Shown: one piece after another, positions 1-7,045 of the stretch | How the letters are laid out: every line of letters begins with the position of its first letter | Position numbering within the stretch: position 1 is the stretch's first letter | Source of the DNA: Paraburkholderia dinghuensis | GTDB taxonomy: Bacteria > Pseudomonadota > Gammaproteobacteria > Burkholderiales > Burkholderiaceae | Assembly (NCBI RefSeq): GCF_003837865.1 | Contig: NZ_RQIS01000001.1 | Coordinates: forward strand, 1-64,000 | Direction: 5' to 3' | Length of the DNA: 64,000 bases | Position numbers and translations under genes: made by a program | Notes under the pieces: generated by a model | Told to the model about the DNA's origin: nothing | The model's input: only the letters and a program-made list of their open reading frames with translations | Databases searched by the model: none

Positions 1-409
1 CATACAAGACTGGCTTGTGGCTCAGCGGACAAGAGATGCGGCTGCATAACCCGGGGCCTCTGGAAGGCGAAAAACCGGGGGAACCTCATACAACCCACCG
101 ACTCAGTGGGTGCGTGTCACTCAATTGGCACCACCGCAGCAGCAACACTATTGCAGGGGAGGCCTGCGGCCGAGCGGGAATTGATCGGACAATTTGACAG
201 GGGACTGCTTATGCAGTCCCCTCATACATCTCACTTCACAGGGGGCAACCCGCCGATACCATGAGCGTATATGGCCACTTCTGATGCGGGCGAAAATCCG
301 CTTCGAGTCGAAATGTACCCGTCGAGCTACAGGGCCAAAGTCATTCCGCGACACAGCAATACCTGATGGCATCAACCTCAAAATCTGGGCTCCAAAATTA
401 GAAACATAA
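1..409. other. Non-coding left edge with several hairpins
   Basis: I see no convincing gene here. The stretch holds several inverted repeats: a direct repeat of CCGGGG around 52-89, a CCCAC/GTGGG hairpin near 97-113, and a perfect 10-bp stem with a 4-nt loop at 199-222 (arms AGGGGACTGC and GCAGTCCCCT). No U-tract follows the last hairpin, so it is not an obvious terminator. The region may be part of a structured RNA or of the element's left part that continues outside the window. Confidence 0.4.
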
Positions 410-584
410 TTAAAGACGCTTCGCTTCCGCTAGCACTATTGCGGGCAACTTCGCTGGCAGCGCATTGGGCGTAACCACATCGACCGTTACTCCGACCAAC
501 TCTCCAAGTTCGGCCATATCACAGCATAGGTCGAGCAGCGACGCGCGCGGCGGCATATCGACGAGATGGACTGGGTGTGAACCG
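410..584 (-). pseudogene. C-terminal remnant of an MNT-type nucleotidyltransferase
   Basis: Read on the minus strand, this gives a peptide containing LVDMPPRASLLDL and later VDVVTPNALPAKL, ending with a stop at 410-412. That pattern matches the C-terminal half of small MNT/MntA-type nucleotidyltransferases (antitoxin partners of HepT), in which an LVxxPPxxSLLDL strand is followed by a VDVVTP motif. The N-terminal GSxxxGxxxxxSDxD active-site half is absent: the frame meets the end of the neighbouring zinc-ribbon gene at 585. I read it as a truncated, dead copy. An internal ATG at 556 could still express about 48 residues. Identification is by eye, not by search. Confidence 0.5.
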
Positions 585-1973
585 TCAGTCGATCGAATCT
601 TCGACTTTCGAGCCTTTCTTCAATGAAGCACAGTTTGGGCACCCCATTTGCCCTCTCTTTTCGGCTTTGGCCAGGCGCTGAGCAACGAATACTGGCCAAC
701 AGTAGTCGCAGTTGAGGCAGCGAATCACATTCTTCTGCGCCCGTATTGTCCCGGTCACCGGATCACGCATTGAGGTCGGCAACGTGCCTACCAGTGTAAA
801 TCCGAGCAATTCCAACCGGTCATTGAGCTTCCGCCGCTCGGCTTCGCGTCGTCGCCTCGCCCGCGCATTAACTTCTTGCGTATAAATCGTCCGGCATGCG
901 GCGCAAGGCGGTGGAAGGCTTCGCCAAACCGGCGCTACGAGCCACTTATAGAGATCGGAGCGGGTCAGCCTGCGCACCTTGGCCGAAGGGTGTGCAACAC
1001 AACGTAAGGGCACTGTTTGATGCTCCGTGCATATGGAATATCTGTTTCGACCAGCGAATTGATAACCGTGCTGTTCCAGTCGGTCGAGAAAATCGAGCCA
1101 TCGACCACCGTTTCCTTCCCTGTCACAAAACGGGCATCCGGTCTTGCCGGGAAACCTGTTTTCCAGCTCTCGTGGCAACTTGCCGAACTCGCCGCCGCAG
1201 GTATGGCGCCACCGATGTATGTACGATCTACCGAGCCACGGTCCAACGAGCTTGAACTCGGCCCCGATCCTTGCCAGCGAATCACGGCCTAGCGCTTGAT
1301 AGACCTGCTTCGCGTCAATCTCGACACCGTCCCTGCGAAGTTTGAGCCCTACCGACCTCGCAATGCGCCTAAATTCCCGGATGGCAGTCGGCAAGTAGGA
1401 CCTCGAACTCGTTGTCAGTTTGGCAAGTCGATCCGACTCGAACCAGACAACGTCGACCCGCCAATCGTGCAGTGGACCGCCCTGGTGCCTGCCGTTCGTC
1501 GCCTTCGCCTCTTTCACATCATCCCGACGAAGTCGTTCTGCCTTCGAAATACCCCGTTGAAATATGGGAACGTCCGTCTCAGGACGGTGATAGGAGCTGT
1601 GATTCTCGATCGCTATTTTGCGAGTTGGAGATGCCGCATCGTAGATTAGCTTCCGCGTTGGGTCCGTAGGGTCGAGTCCTCGCACCGTCATGTGTTGCCA
1701 ATCATCCGACCCCAACGCGTAATGCCGCAGAAGCGCGTACAGAAGTCGCTCTCCGAACGATGCTTTACATTCGGGACATCCGCGCTTACGAATGTCACCG
1801 TAACGCCGGCGCATCGTGTGGCCGGCGGCACAAGTGACGTTCACCAAGGTCGACGTTGTCACGACATTACCGGAGGGCTTGCTAGTCAGCGTAAGACCGA
1901 ATAGTTGCAAGCGCGCAGTCGCTTCAGCGACGCTTAGGGGTGTATTCCGCTGCTTCGGTCGATCGACGTGCAT
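585..1973 (-). CDS. Protein with four zinc-ribbon repeats and an endonuclease-like segment
   Basis: The protein has 462 residues. Four cysteine/histidine clusters recur: C48/H52/C66/C69, H257/C259/C280/C283, C315/C325/H328/C357/C360 and C419/C422/C425/C445/C448. Most are preceded by an L-x-x-L/H-G-(F/Y) stretch, so the protein is probably built from four copies of one zinc-ribbon module. Between the first and second modules lies YDAAS (D112) followed by IAIENHSSYH (E123 to H129), which resembles the D...E-x-D/N-G-x-x-H core of Vsr-like or PD-(D/E)XK nucleases often joined to zinc ribbons. A DNA-binding nuclease role, perhaps homing, is my inference. Both flanks hold truncated genes, which suggests the gene arrived by insertion. 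Confidence 0.6.
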   Translation of the reverse strand: MHVDRPKQRNTPLSVAEATARLQLFGLTLTSKPSGNVVTTSTLVNVTCAAGHTMRRRYGDIRKRGCPECKASFGERLLYALLRHYALGSDDWQHMTVRGLDPTDPTRKLIYDAASPTRKIAIENHSSYHRPETDVPIFQRGISKAERLRRDDVKEAKATNGRHQGGPLHDWRVDVVWFESDRLAKLTTSSRSYLPTAIREFRRIARSVGLKLRRDGVEIDAKQVYQALGRDSLARIGAEFKLVGPWLGRSYIHRWRHTCGGEFGKLPRELENRFPGKTGCPFCDREGNGGRWLDFLDRLEQHGYQFAGRNRYSICTEHQTVPLRCVAHPSAKVRRLTRSDLYKWLVAPVWRSLPPPCAACRTIYTQEVNARARRRREAERRKLNDRLELLGFTLVGTLPTSMRDPVTGTIRAQKNVIRCLNCDYCWPVFVAQRLAKAEKRGQMGCPNCASLKKGSKVEDSID

Positions 1974-2044
1974 ATTCGCTCACACAGCCATCTTGAATAG
2001 GTCACGGTGTAATCCGGACGATTCCACGACCAACGGCTGATCAG

Positions 2045-2164
2045 ACGATCCTGCAGCCCGCCGACTACGATGAGTGGCTGCACACGACAAACGTTGAGGC
2101 GGCCCGCTCGATGCTTCAACTGATGGCGGTCGACGAAATGCGGGTAGAGCCGGTACAGACGTGA
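2045..2164 (+). pseudogene. C-terminal remnant of an SRAP (YedK/HMCES-type) gene
   Basis: This 39-residue plus-strand peptide begins TILQPADYDEWLHT, continues VEAARSMLQLM and ends at the TGA at 2162-2164. It resembles the C-terminus of SOS-response-associated peptidases, where a P(V)ILxPxDYDxWL motif is followed by the last helix. The catalytic N-terminus (Cys2) and the rest of the domain are missing upstream, where the zinc-ribbon gene begins on the other strand. I read it as a decayed fragment. The identification rests on the motif alone. Confidence 0.5.
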
Positions 2165-2185
2165 GCGATACGGTCAGATTCCCGC

Positions 2186-2827
2186 TCAGTCGGCTTCGGA
2201 TATTGGGGCAAATTCGTTCAAGAGCCGAATGATCTCCGCGGCGACCTTTTGCCGCCCCAATTCCATCTGAAGCTGGATCTGGCCCGCCCTCCGTGCAACT
2301 TCGGCGTGGTCTTGGTGGATGGGCATGGGATTCCCGTGCAGCGTCGCCAAATTGAGCTTCATCGCGTTGACTCCGTTCTTTATCAGTGTCACACCCTCGA
2401 CCGCTCCGACCGTTCCCAGATCAAGCATCGGGATTTGTTGGAGCATCCGAAATGCCTCATCGAAGATCGCCGCGTCATGGTTCGCGACATAATGTTCGGC
2501 AAGGTTGCGATCGAGCAGCGCAACGGCCGCCCCTTCTACGACGCCAACTGCGTGTTCTGTCATTCCCCGAACCGCGGCGAGCCTACTTGAACGGAGCATA
2601 ATGTCGCGTCTGTCGGCATCGCGGCGCTGGTTGGACGCGATGCTCACCGCATATAAGATTGCACCTATTGAGCCGAACGCCTGCACCCATCCGGCATAGT
2701 CAGCACTTGTGACGGGTAGGTGCAAGACTAAAGCCGTTATCAACGCTCCAACGAGGCAGGCGAATCCGTACCGCTTCAAAGCCATCACGTTGAGTTTCGC
2801 GGAACGCGGGTCAATCGAAGGCCTCAT
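2186..2827 (-). CDS. Hypothetical membrane protein
   Basis: This 213-residue protein has two predicted membrane segments near the N-terminus (about residues 20-40, YGFACLVGALITALVLHL, and about 48-68), then a long soluble helical domain rich in Ala, Glu and Arg. I do not recognise the family. A GAGA sequence lies 6 bases before the ATG. It is the last gene of a leftward cluster of small unknown genes (2186-5468) in the integrated element. The plan resembles small membrane-anchored sensors or scaffolds, but no function is claimed. Confidence 0.7.
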   Translation of the reverse strand: MRPSIDPRSAKLNVMALKRYGFACLVGALITALVLHLPVTSADYAGWVQAFGSIGAILYAVSIASNQRRDADRRDIMLRSSRLAAVRGMTEHAVGVVEGAAVALLDRNLAEHYVANHDAAIFDEAFRMLQQIPMLDLGTVGAVEGVTLIKNGVNAMKLNLATLHGNPMPIHQDHAEVARRAGQIQLQMELGRQKVAAEIIRLLNEFAPISEAD

Positions 2828-2857
2828 TGTGTTGTCTCGCTTTTCCAGTGTGCGGCC

Positions 2858-3178
2858 TCAGATGACAAACCAACCATCGAACCAAGTCGGGAATACAAGG
2901 GGAAATCCTGTTGCCGTCGCTTGCTCAAGTCGTTGCTGCACCGCCTCGAGTGCAACGGTTCGCGCCAGATGCTCGGCCAAAGCGGTCGTTGGAAAGGCTT
3001 GCTTCGTCGCGTGAACACCAAACGCACGAAAGCCCCACGTCTCATGCTTGACCTGAATTGTGTACAGCCAATAATCTCGACCATCACCGATCTCATGGTC
3101 GTGGATGGTGTACTCAAACGTCTCGCCGCGACGGTTCGTATACGTTTCAGGAAGGCTGATTTTCCTTGGTCCTTTCAT
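2858..3178 (-). CDS. Hypothetical small protein
   Basis: 106 residues starting MKGPRKISLPE. I prefer the ATG at 3178 to the upstream one at 3253 because AGGAAAAG sits just before it and the extra N-terminus looks untranslated. The sequence has an Arg/Glu-rich N-terminus, a WLYTIQVKHETWG stretch and a helical C-terminal half (LAEHLARTVALEAVQQRLEQ). I do not recognise a family. It belongs to the leftward small-gene cluster, 30 bp upstream of the membrane protein gene. Confidence 0.6.
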   Translation of the reverse strand: MKGPRKISLPETYTNRRGETFEYTIHDHEIGDGRDYWLYTIQVKHETWGFRAFGVHATKQAFPTTALAEHLARTVALEAVQQRLEQATATGFPLVFPTWFDGWFVI

Positions 3179-3426
3179 CTCTTTTCCTGTTCTTACCCTG
3201 GTTAAACTGATCGACAGCAAAACAAACCTCAGCCCAGGGAAGCGCATGCCCATGCAGCAACCGGGATCGTCATACCGGTTAGCAAGCCACCCACGAAGGC
3301 ATCGCCACCTTTGACGAGGACGTGATGGACGCCTTGTTCAGATCTCGAAGCTGAGCGGTCCAGATAGCCGCGCTGTGTGTACCGCCGATTCACTCGTTCA
3401 CTCGGTCGCCGGGTCGCATGCAATAC

Positions 3427-3786
3427 CTACGCTGTGGCAGGCACCCGGGTATGTGACACCGCGCCATCGTTGGCGACGACGAACCGAAATTCCGACTCGC
3501 GGTACTGGATCTCGGTAATCCCGAAATACAGCGAATCCAGCAGCCACGCGGCCATGACCATCTGGATGATGGCCTTGGTCACGTCTCGGTGTTCGCCGGT
3601 ATTCACCGCCTTTACCAGTTCGCCACCAAAAAAAGTCACCGCTCCCATCGTCCAGTCCACGCCTTTATCACGTGCGATCTGCACACGCTCTTTGGCTACC
3701 GTCAGCAGCTCGTCGATGTCCAGATGGTCTACAGCCTCGAAATGCGGTTCGCCCTTTACATTCAGGACGAGAGTTGTGATTTTCAT
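3427..3786 (-). CDS. Hypothetical small protein
   Basis: 119 residues, starting MKITTLVLNVKGEPHFEAV, with a GGGAT sequence 9 bases before the ATG. No signal peptide or cysteine pattern is evident. A hydrophobic helix (AIIQMVMAAWLLDSLYFG) lies near residues 73-90. I do not recognise the family. It lies in the leftward small-gene cluster of the element. Confidence 0.6.
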   Translation of the reverse strand: MKITTLVLNVKGEPHFEAVDHLDIDELLTVAKERVQIARDKGVDWTMGAVTFFGGELVKAVNTGEHRDVTKAIIQMVMAAWLLDSLYFGITEIQYRESEFRFVVANDGAVSHTRVPATA

Positions 3787-3897
3787 ATACTTAGATCCCT
3801 TGCCGCTACTAGTTGATGGCTCTCGTTCAAACGAGCCGATAGTGGATCGTGCCCGACAGGAAACCGTTGCCGTTATCAGCCTTGGCTTTTCCGGAGT

Positions 3898-4227
3898 TTA
3901 TTGACTGCTGGTCCATGAAATGGTCGTCCCGCGAAAAGGCACCTCCAAGTCGTTTCCGACAATCTGGTTAGGGCCGACCCTATTCACGGGAGAATGGCCA
4001 ATGACCTTGCCTGCCACTTGCCCATAGAGGGTCAGCGTCCCATGATTGATGACGTTTCGCGCGACTTGCCCGTGCACGACGGCTATCCCGCCCGGTTCAA
4101 TGATCAACCCTCCCGCAAGTTGGCCATTCGCGATTAGTCGGCCGCCCGAGCGAACGTAGGTCGTTCCAGTGACCTGTCCAGACGTCTCATGGTCGCCGTC
4201 AACAATCAAATCGCCTTTGTGCTGCAT
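3898..4227 (-). CDS. Small beta-helix (bactofilin-like) protein
   Basis: 109 residues, starting MQHKGDLIVDGDHETSG. I chose the ATG at 4227 because GGGAGAG lies a few bases upstream; a longer frame to 4335 has no such site. The body repeats a short unit of the type (V/I)xGQVxGxxxVxxGGxLxxxG, for example GGRLIANGQLAGG, then GGIAVVHGQVARN, then GTLTLYGQVAGK. Such glycine-spaced repeats are typical of right-handed beta-helices such as bactofilins, which polymerise without nucleotides. Whether this one polymerises is unknown. It lies in the leftward small-gene cluster. Confidence 0.6.
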   Translation of the reverse strand: MQHKGDLIVDGDHETSGQVTGTTYVRSGGRLIANGQLAGGLIIEPGGIAVVHGQVARNVINHGTLTLYGQVAGKVIGHSPVNRVGPNQIVGNDLEVPFRGTTISWTSSQ

Positions 4228-4346
4228 CGTTCTCTCCCGTTGTCTTCCTTGCACGCGGCCTGCGCCGCTTTTCCGATTTGTACAATGAGTGGTTTCAGCC
4301 ACCGTGCCCGCCGCCGTGGCCCCCTTCGCCGCCACCGTGTGCCGAC

Positions 4347-4631
4347 TCAGTGCCGGTCGCCGTGGACGGAATAGACCACGATCTCTCCCTTTCGGACGAA
4401 GTGCGTTTCTCCGCCGCCCTCCTTGGTCACTTGAATATCTGCGGTCGCCTCGAAGTGGGTTCCTTCTCGCTCACGCCCCATCAACGTCCGCAAGCGCTGT
4501 TCTGTAGGGATGAGATGTTCCCGGATCGCGTTAAAAATCCCGTCAGCCTGATCGCCCACATATCCGCGTGAGCTAACCGAGCCTACATCTGGATGCTCAA
4601 TGTGGAGCATGCTGATTGCCTGCTGAGTCAT
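4347..4631 (-). CDS. Hypothetical small protein
   Basis: 94 residues starting MTQQAISMLHIEHPDVG, with AGGA about 6 bases before the ATG. The C-terminus carries alternating polar and hydrophobic residues (KGEIVVYSVHGDRH) suggesting beta strands. No signal peptide or known motif is visible and the family is not recognised. It sits about 120 bp upstream of the beta-helix gene on the same strand and may be co-transcribed with it. Confidence 0.6.
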   Translation of the reverse strand: MTQQAISMLHIEHPDVGSVSSRGYVGDQADGIFNAIREHLIPTEQRLRTLMGREREGTHFEATADIQVTKEGGGETHFVRKGEIVVYSVHGDRH

Positions 4632-4708
4632 AGCGTTGTCCTATGGTTAATCTTGTTCTGTGCATGCAAAATCATGCCACGCGCTTTTCCGTGTTGTCCT
4701 GCGTCCGG

Positions 4709-5041
4709 TCACTCAGCCGCCGCAACGTCGCGGTATGGGACCCAGTAATCCACTTTCTGGCCAGGCACCACGAGATGAGCAGCACCGACATGAAAACCGT
4801 CGCGACCGATCTGGCAGGCGACTGTCCCGGCCGCCAAACGGTGAGCAGTCTGTTCAGACAGAGCGCTCGCCAGCGACTGAGATGATGCGTAGTCGATGTG
4901 TTGGAACGCATCCACACTGACCGCCCCGATAACGTCGTGCTTGACCACCACGCGTTGATTATCTGGACCGCATTGCACCGCCGCCGAGGCCGACGTCATC
5001 ACCAAGGCGGAAAGAATGGCGACAAGAAGCTTCATTTTCAT
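4709..5041 (-). CDS. Small exported protein of unknown function
   Basis: 110 residues. It starts with a clear Sec signal peptide, a lysine-containing MKMK head, the hydrophobic core LLVAILSALVMTSASA, and a likely cleavage before AVQCG. The mature part of about 90 residues has two cysteines (in VQCGPD and VACQIG) that could form a disulfide. GGGGT lies about 7 bases upstream of the ATG. The family is not recognised. It is the only exported protein in this small-gene cluster. Confidence 0.65.
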   Translation of the reverse strand: MKMKLLVAILSALVMTSASAAVQCGPDNQRVVVKHDVIGAVSVDAFQHIDYASSQSLASALSEQTAHRLAAGTVACQIGRDGFHVGAAHLVVPGQKVDYWVPYRDVAAAE

Positions 5042-5078
5042 ACTGCGTACCCCGTAGGTTAGTTAATGTTTTCCTGTT

Positions 5079-5101
5079 GAGCGGCAAGAGCCGCTTTTCC
5101 T
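5079..5101 (-). repeat. Intergenic hairpin repeat, copy 1
   Basis: A stem AGCGGC/GCCGCT (5080-5085 and 5090-5095) is flanked on the minus strand by AGGAAAAG. A closely similar unit lies at 5483-5505. Both lie between leftward small genes, and both end on the minus strand with a purine-rich GGAAA sequence that could serve as the ribosome binding site of the next gene. They may be a leader element or a duplicated intergenic unit. Confidence 0.45.
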
Positions 5102-5102
5102 C

Positions 5103-5258
5103 TCAAATGCCGCGCGAAGCGTCCACAGTGAACGCCTCGCCGTTGTACTCACCGGCGATAATGCGAGCGGCCAACGAGCGCAGCGTGCGCTCCCCAATCT
5201 CGTATATCCCGTCGGTTTTGCGTGCGCCGCGCACGAGTGTCAGTGCGATGTTGCTCAT
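5103..5258 (-). CDS. Very small hypothetical protein (51 residues)
   Basis: This frame starts with the ATG at 5258 (peptide start MSNIALTLVRGARKTDG) and ends with a TGA at 5103-5105. It is preceded by GGAAAAG at a workable distance. The peptide has charged helical segments (ERTLRSLAARIIAGEYNGEA) and no membrane segment. Its placement between two other leftward small genes, with short spacing and a Shine-Dalgarno-like sequence, argues that it is real. The function is unknown. Confidence 0.5.
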   Translation of the reverse strand: MSNIALTLVRGARKTDGIYEIGERTLRSLAARIIAGEYNGEAFTVDASRGI

Positions 5259-5273
5259 GGTTCTTTTCCGTGG

Positions 5274-5468
5274 TCACCTGTTGCCACGTTCCTCAGCATC
5301 GAGCGCCTTCAGACGGTTTGCCTGTTCACGCAACTGCGCCCTGGCAAGCGGCATCGTCGGCGCTTCTGCGAGCCGCTGCATGGATACGCCCACCCCTGCG
5401 ACAATGCTGAACCCTCCAGGGTGAGCGTCGATTCGGATGGATTTCCGGAGCGGTTCGCGCTTCGTCAT
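5274..5468 (-). CDS. Small hypothetical protein (64 residues)
   Basis: Starts MTKREPLRKSIRIDAHPG from the ATG at 5468, with GGAAAGC just upstream. A GTG one codon earlier is possible. The C-terminal half is a charged helix (ARAQLREQANRLKALDAEER). It is probably the first or second gene of the leftward cluster. A further overlapping frame starting at 5562 (MSESLIIEPQATLSAIKIG) may encode a short leader peptide that overlaps this gene, but I cannot decide that. The function is unknown. Confidence 0.5.
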   Translation of the reverse strand: MTKREPLRKSIRIDAHPGGFSIVAGVGVSMQRLAEAPTMPLARAQLREQANRLKALDAEERGNR

Positions 5469-5482
5469 CACGCTTTCCTTGT

Positions 5483-5505
5483 CGAGCGGTCGAGCCGCTT
5501 TTCCT
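5483..5505 (-). repeat. Intergenic hairpin repeat, copy 2
   Basis: A stem AGCGG/CCGCT (5485-5489 and 5495-5499) is flanked by AGGAAAAG on the minus strand. It matches the unit at 5079-5101 in order and spacing and lies just before the start of the 64-residue gene. Confidence 0.45.
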
Positions 5506-5602
5506 ACCGATTTTGATTGCGCTCAACGTCGCCTGAGGCTCGATAATGAGTGACTCTGACATCCTGTAATAGGATCGATTCGGTTGCACATTACAGGGCA
5601 TT

Positions 5603-5785
5603 ATGGATGATACGGCCCTATTTATGCAACCCGAGCCGCACGCCACTTCAAAGGAAAAATCGGCGCGTGCCATCGCGCCTGCGCCCAATCACGGCCGACA
5701 CCCCTGTGGGCAATTTCAGGCCACGCGGGCGACGCAAATGGCCGACCACGTGCGCTCGCGCGGCAAAGGCTACAGACCGGCATAG
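5603..5785 (+). CDS. Doubtful 60-residue open frame
   Basis: The only rightward candidate between the leftward small-gene cluster and the metallopeptidase-like gene. It starts MDDTALFMQPEPHATSKEKS with AGGG five bases upstream. Composition is rich in Ala, Arg, His and Pro without a clear fold or motif. It could be a small regulatory peptide or a chance frame in GC-rich DNA. Confidence 0.25.
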   Translation: MDDTALFMQPEPHATSKEKSARAIAPAPNHGRHPCGQFQATRATQMADHVRSRGKGYRPA

Positions 5786-5840
5786 CGGCCCCTATTGGAT
5801 CAGGCGTTCACGCGTGGCTGGCCCGGTGCGGCTGTGGCGA

Positions 5841-5960
5841 TCAACTCACGTCGAAAGGCACGCCGGCCTGTTCGGCGACTCTCTTCTGTGCCGTATGGAG
5901 GTGCTCGGAGGCCGAGCTTCTTCGTCGCCACAACCACGGTCCTTGAAGGCACGCCACCAT
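5841..5960 (-). CDS. Doubtful 39-residue open frame
   Basis: A minus-strand frame from the ATG at 5960 to a TGA at 5841-5843. The C-terminus reads SASEHLHTAQKRVAEQAG, an amphipathic helix of coding character. No good ribosome binding site is visible; AAGG lies 13 bases upstream. It lies just downstream, on its own strand, of two of the operator-like boxes. I list it because the tail looks translated. Confidence 0.25.
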   Translation of the reverse strand: MVACLQGPWLWRRRSSASEHLHTAQKRVAEQAGVPFDVS

Positions 5961-5990
5961 CGTGTTGGCACGCCTTACCTACCGCTTGCA

Positions 5991-6120
5991 CAACTAAACT
6001 TGTGCCTATCGTCGTGCGTCGCAATGTTTCCCGTAATCCCTTGCACCACAAGGCGCGGCGGCCAAAGTCCGTTTCAACTAAAGTTGTGGCTATCGGCGGT
6101 GACCGCGTCAACTAAAGTCG
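5991..6120. promoter_or_regulatory. Cluster of three CAACT-AA-AGTTG-like boxes
   Basis: Three near-palindromic boxes stand at 5991-6002, 6075-6086 and 6109-6120. The best, at 6075, is CAACTAAAGTTG, two 5-bp arms around AA. Boxes 1 and 2 extend into a shared flank (TGTGCCTATC or TGTGGCTATC). A fourth box in opposite orientation, sharing that flank, lies at 6960-6979 past the metallopeptidase-like gene. Regulator binding sites in front of an ImmA/IrrE-like gene are a natural reading, because such peptidases usually work on a phage-type repressor. No repressor gene is visible next to them. Confidence 0.5.
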
Positions 6121-6250
6121 TAACGCGGTGGCGGATTGCATCTAATCTTGCGTCGCAATAGCCGGCCAAATGCCCGACCACGACGACAACCCGATCCCGG
6201 ACGGCGTCGATCCGGACCGTGGGCTGGAGATGAAGGGAAAGGAGCAGACT

Positions 6251-6964
6251 ATGCCGGTCCAATACTTCTCGGAACTCCCCTTGTTTGCGGGCCTGTCTGT
6301 CGATCTGCGCGAACTCGTCGGCAACATCGAGCACCATGCTGGCCGGCGCATTGCAGTAGAGCGGACAGAAATAGGGAAAATGGCCTGCGACTTCGACCGG
6401 CACGTGGCCGTTATCCAGGTGCCCGACGCCGGTCCGCCGCGCGTGTCGTCGGTCTTCCACGAGCTGCTGCACCTGAAGCGGTATTTTGTCGATGGTGTGC
6501 CGAAACTGCGCCGCTGTGGCGATGAGCACAGGCTCGACGACGAAACCACACAGTTTGAATGCCTGGACAGCCAGATCGAGCACCTGTTTATCGTGCCTCG
6601 CGAGCTGGCCCGCTACCGAAACGCGCGAGGGTACTGGGAAGTGCGCGTTGGCGCTGTGCTCAATGATCCGGGACTTGCAGATGACGTTGCGCTCGTAGCG
6701 TCGGAATTCGTCCATCGAGTCCTGAACGGCGGTGTTCTGTCTGACGCGGCACAGGCGCAGATCCAACGACGAGGCCTCGTCGACGCCTGCAATCGGTTCC
6801 ATCAGGCTGCCGACGAATCCAAGGAGGCCGCGACGCTGTGCCTTTTCGAGACATTCGAGCTCGGCCGCGAGAAGCTCCCGCGCGTGTGCCTGGACTATTT
6901 CGCCCGCCCACAGGAGGTGCCACTGGCCAGCATCAAAGGTGCTCCAGTGCGTGCACGTGGATAG
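6251..6964 (+). CDS. ImmA/IrrE-like HELLH metallopeptidase
   Basis: 237 residues from the ATG at 6251, chosen because AGGAG lies a few bases before it; a longer frame to 6170 lacks a site. The zinc-binding motif HELLH is at residues 70-74, followed about 25-30 residues later by an acidic segment (E98, E103) and SQIEHLFIVPREL. The latter resembles the third-ligand helix and LLMP-type motif of M78 (ImmA/IrrE) peptidases, which cleave or inactivate repressors of mobile elements. The C-terminal half is helical and unassigned. The minus-strand frame opposite is a GC shadow. Assignment to M78 is inferred from motif spacing only. Confidence 0.55.
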   Translation: MPVQYFSELPLFAGLSVDLRELVGNIEHHAGRRIAVERTEIGKMACDFDRHVAVIQVPDAGPPRVSSVFHELLHLKRYFVDGVPKLRRCGDEHRLDDETTQFECLDSQIEHLFIVPRELARYRNARGYWEVRVGAVLNDPGLADDVALVASEFVHRVLNGGVLSDAAQAQIQRRGLVDACNRFHQAADESKEAATLCLFETFELGREKLPRVCLDYFARPQEVPLASIKGAPVRARG

Positions 6965-6979
6965 GCACAACTTTACTTG
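6960..6979 (+). promoter_or_regulatory. Operator-like box 4
   Basis: This 20-mer begins GATAGGCACAAC and matches the reverse complement of the boxes at 5991 and 6075 in most positions. It overlaps the last codons of the HELLH peptidase gene, so the gene is bracketed by copies in opposite orientation. Confidence 0.45.
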
Positions 6980-7045
6980 CAACCTGGAAACAGCTCTAGT
7001 TGCGTATGCGCTCCGACCGCCCTCGCCCGCTTTTCCCGGTGTGGC

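Noticed and set aside
6074..6982. A 302-residue minus-strand open frame opposite the HELLH gene
   Set aside because: It has no recognisable domain and mirrors the codon pattern of the plus-strand gene, which has a ribosome site and a zinc motif.
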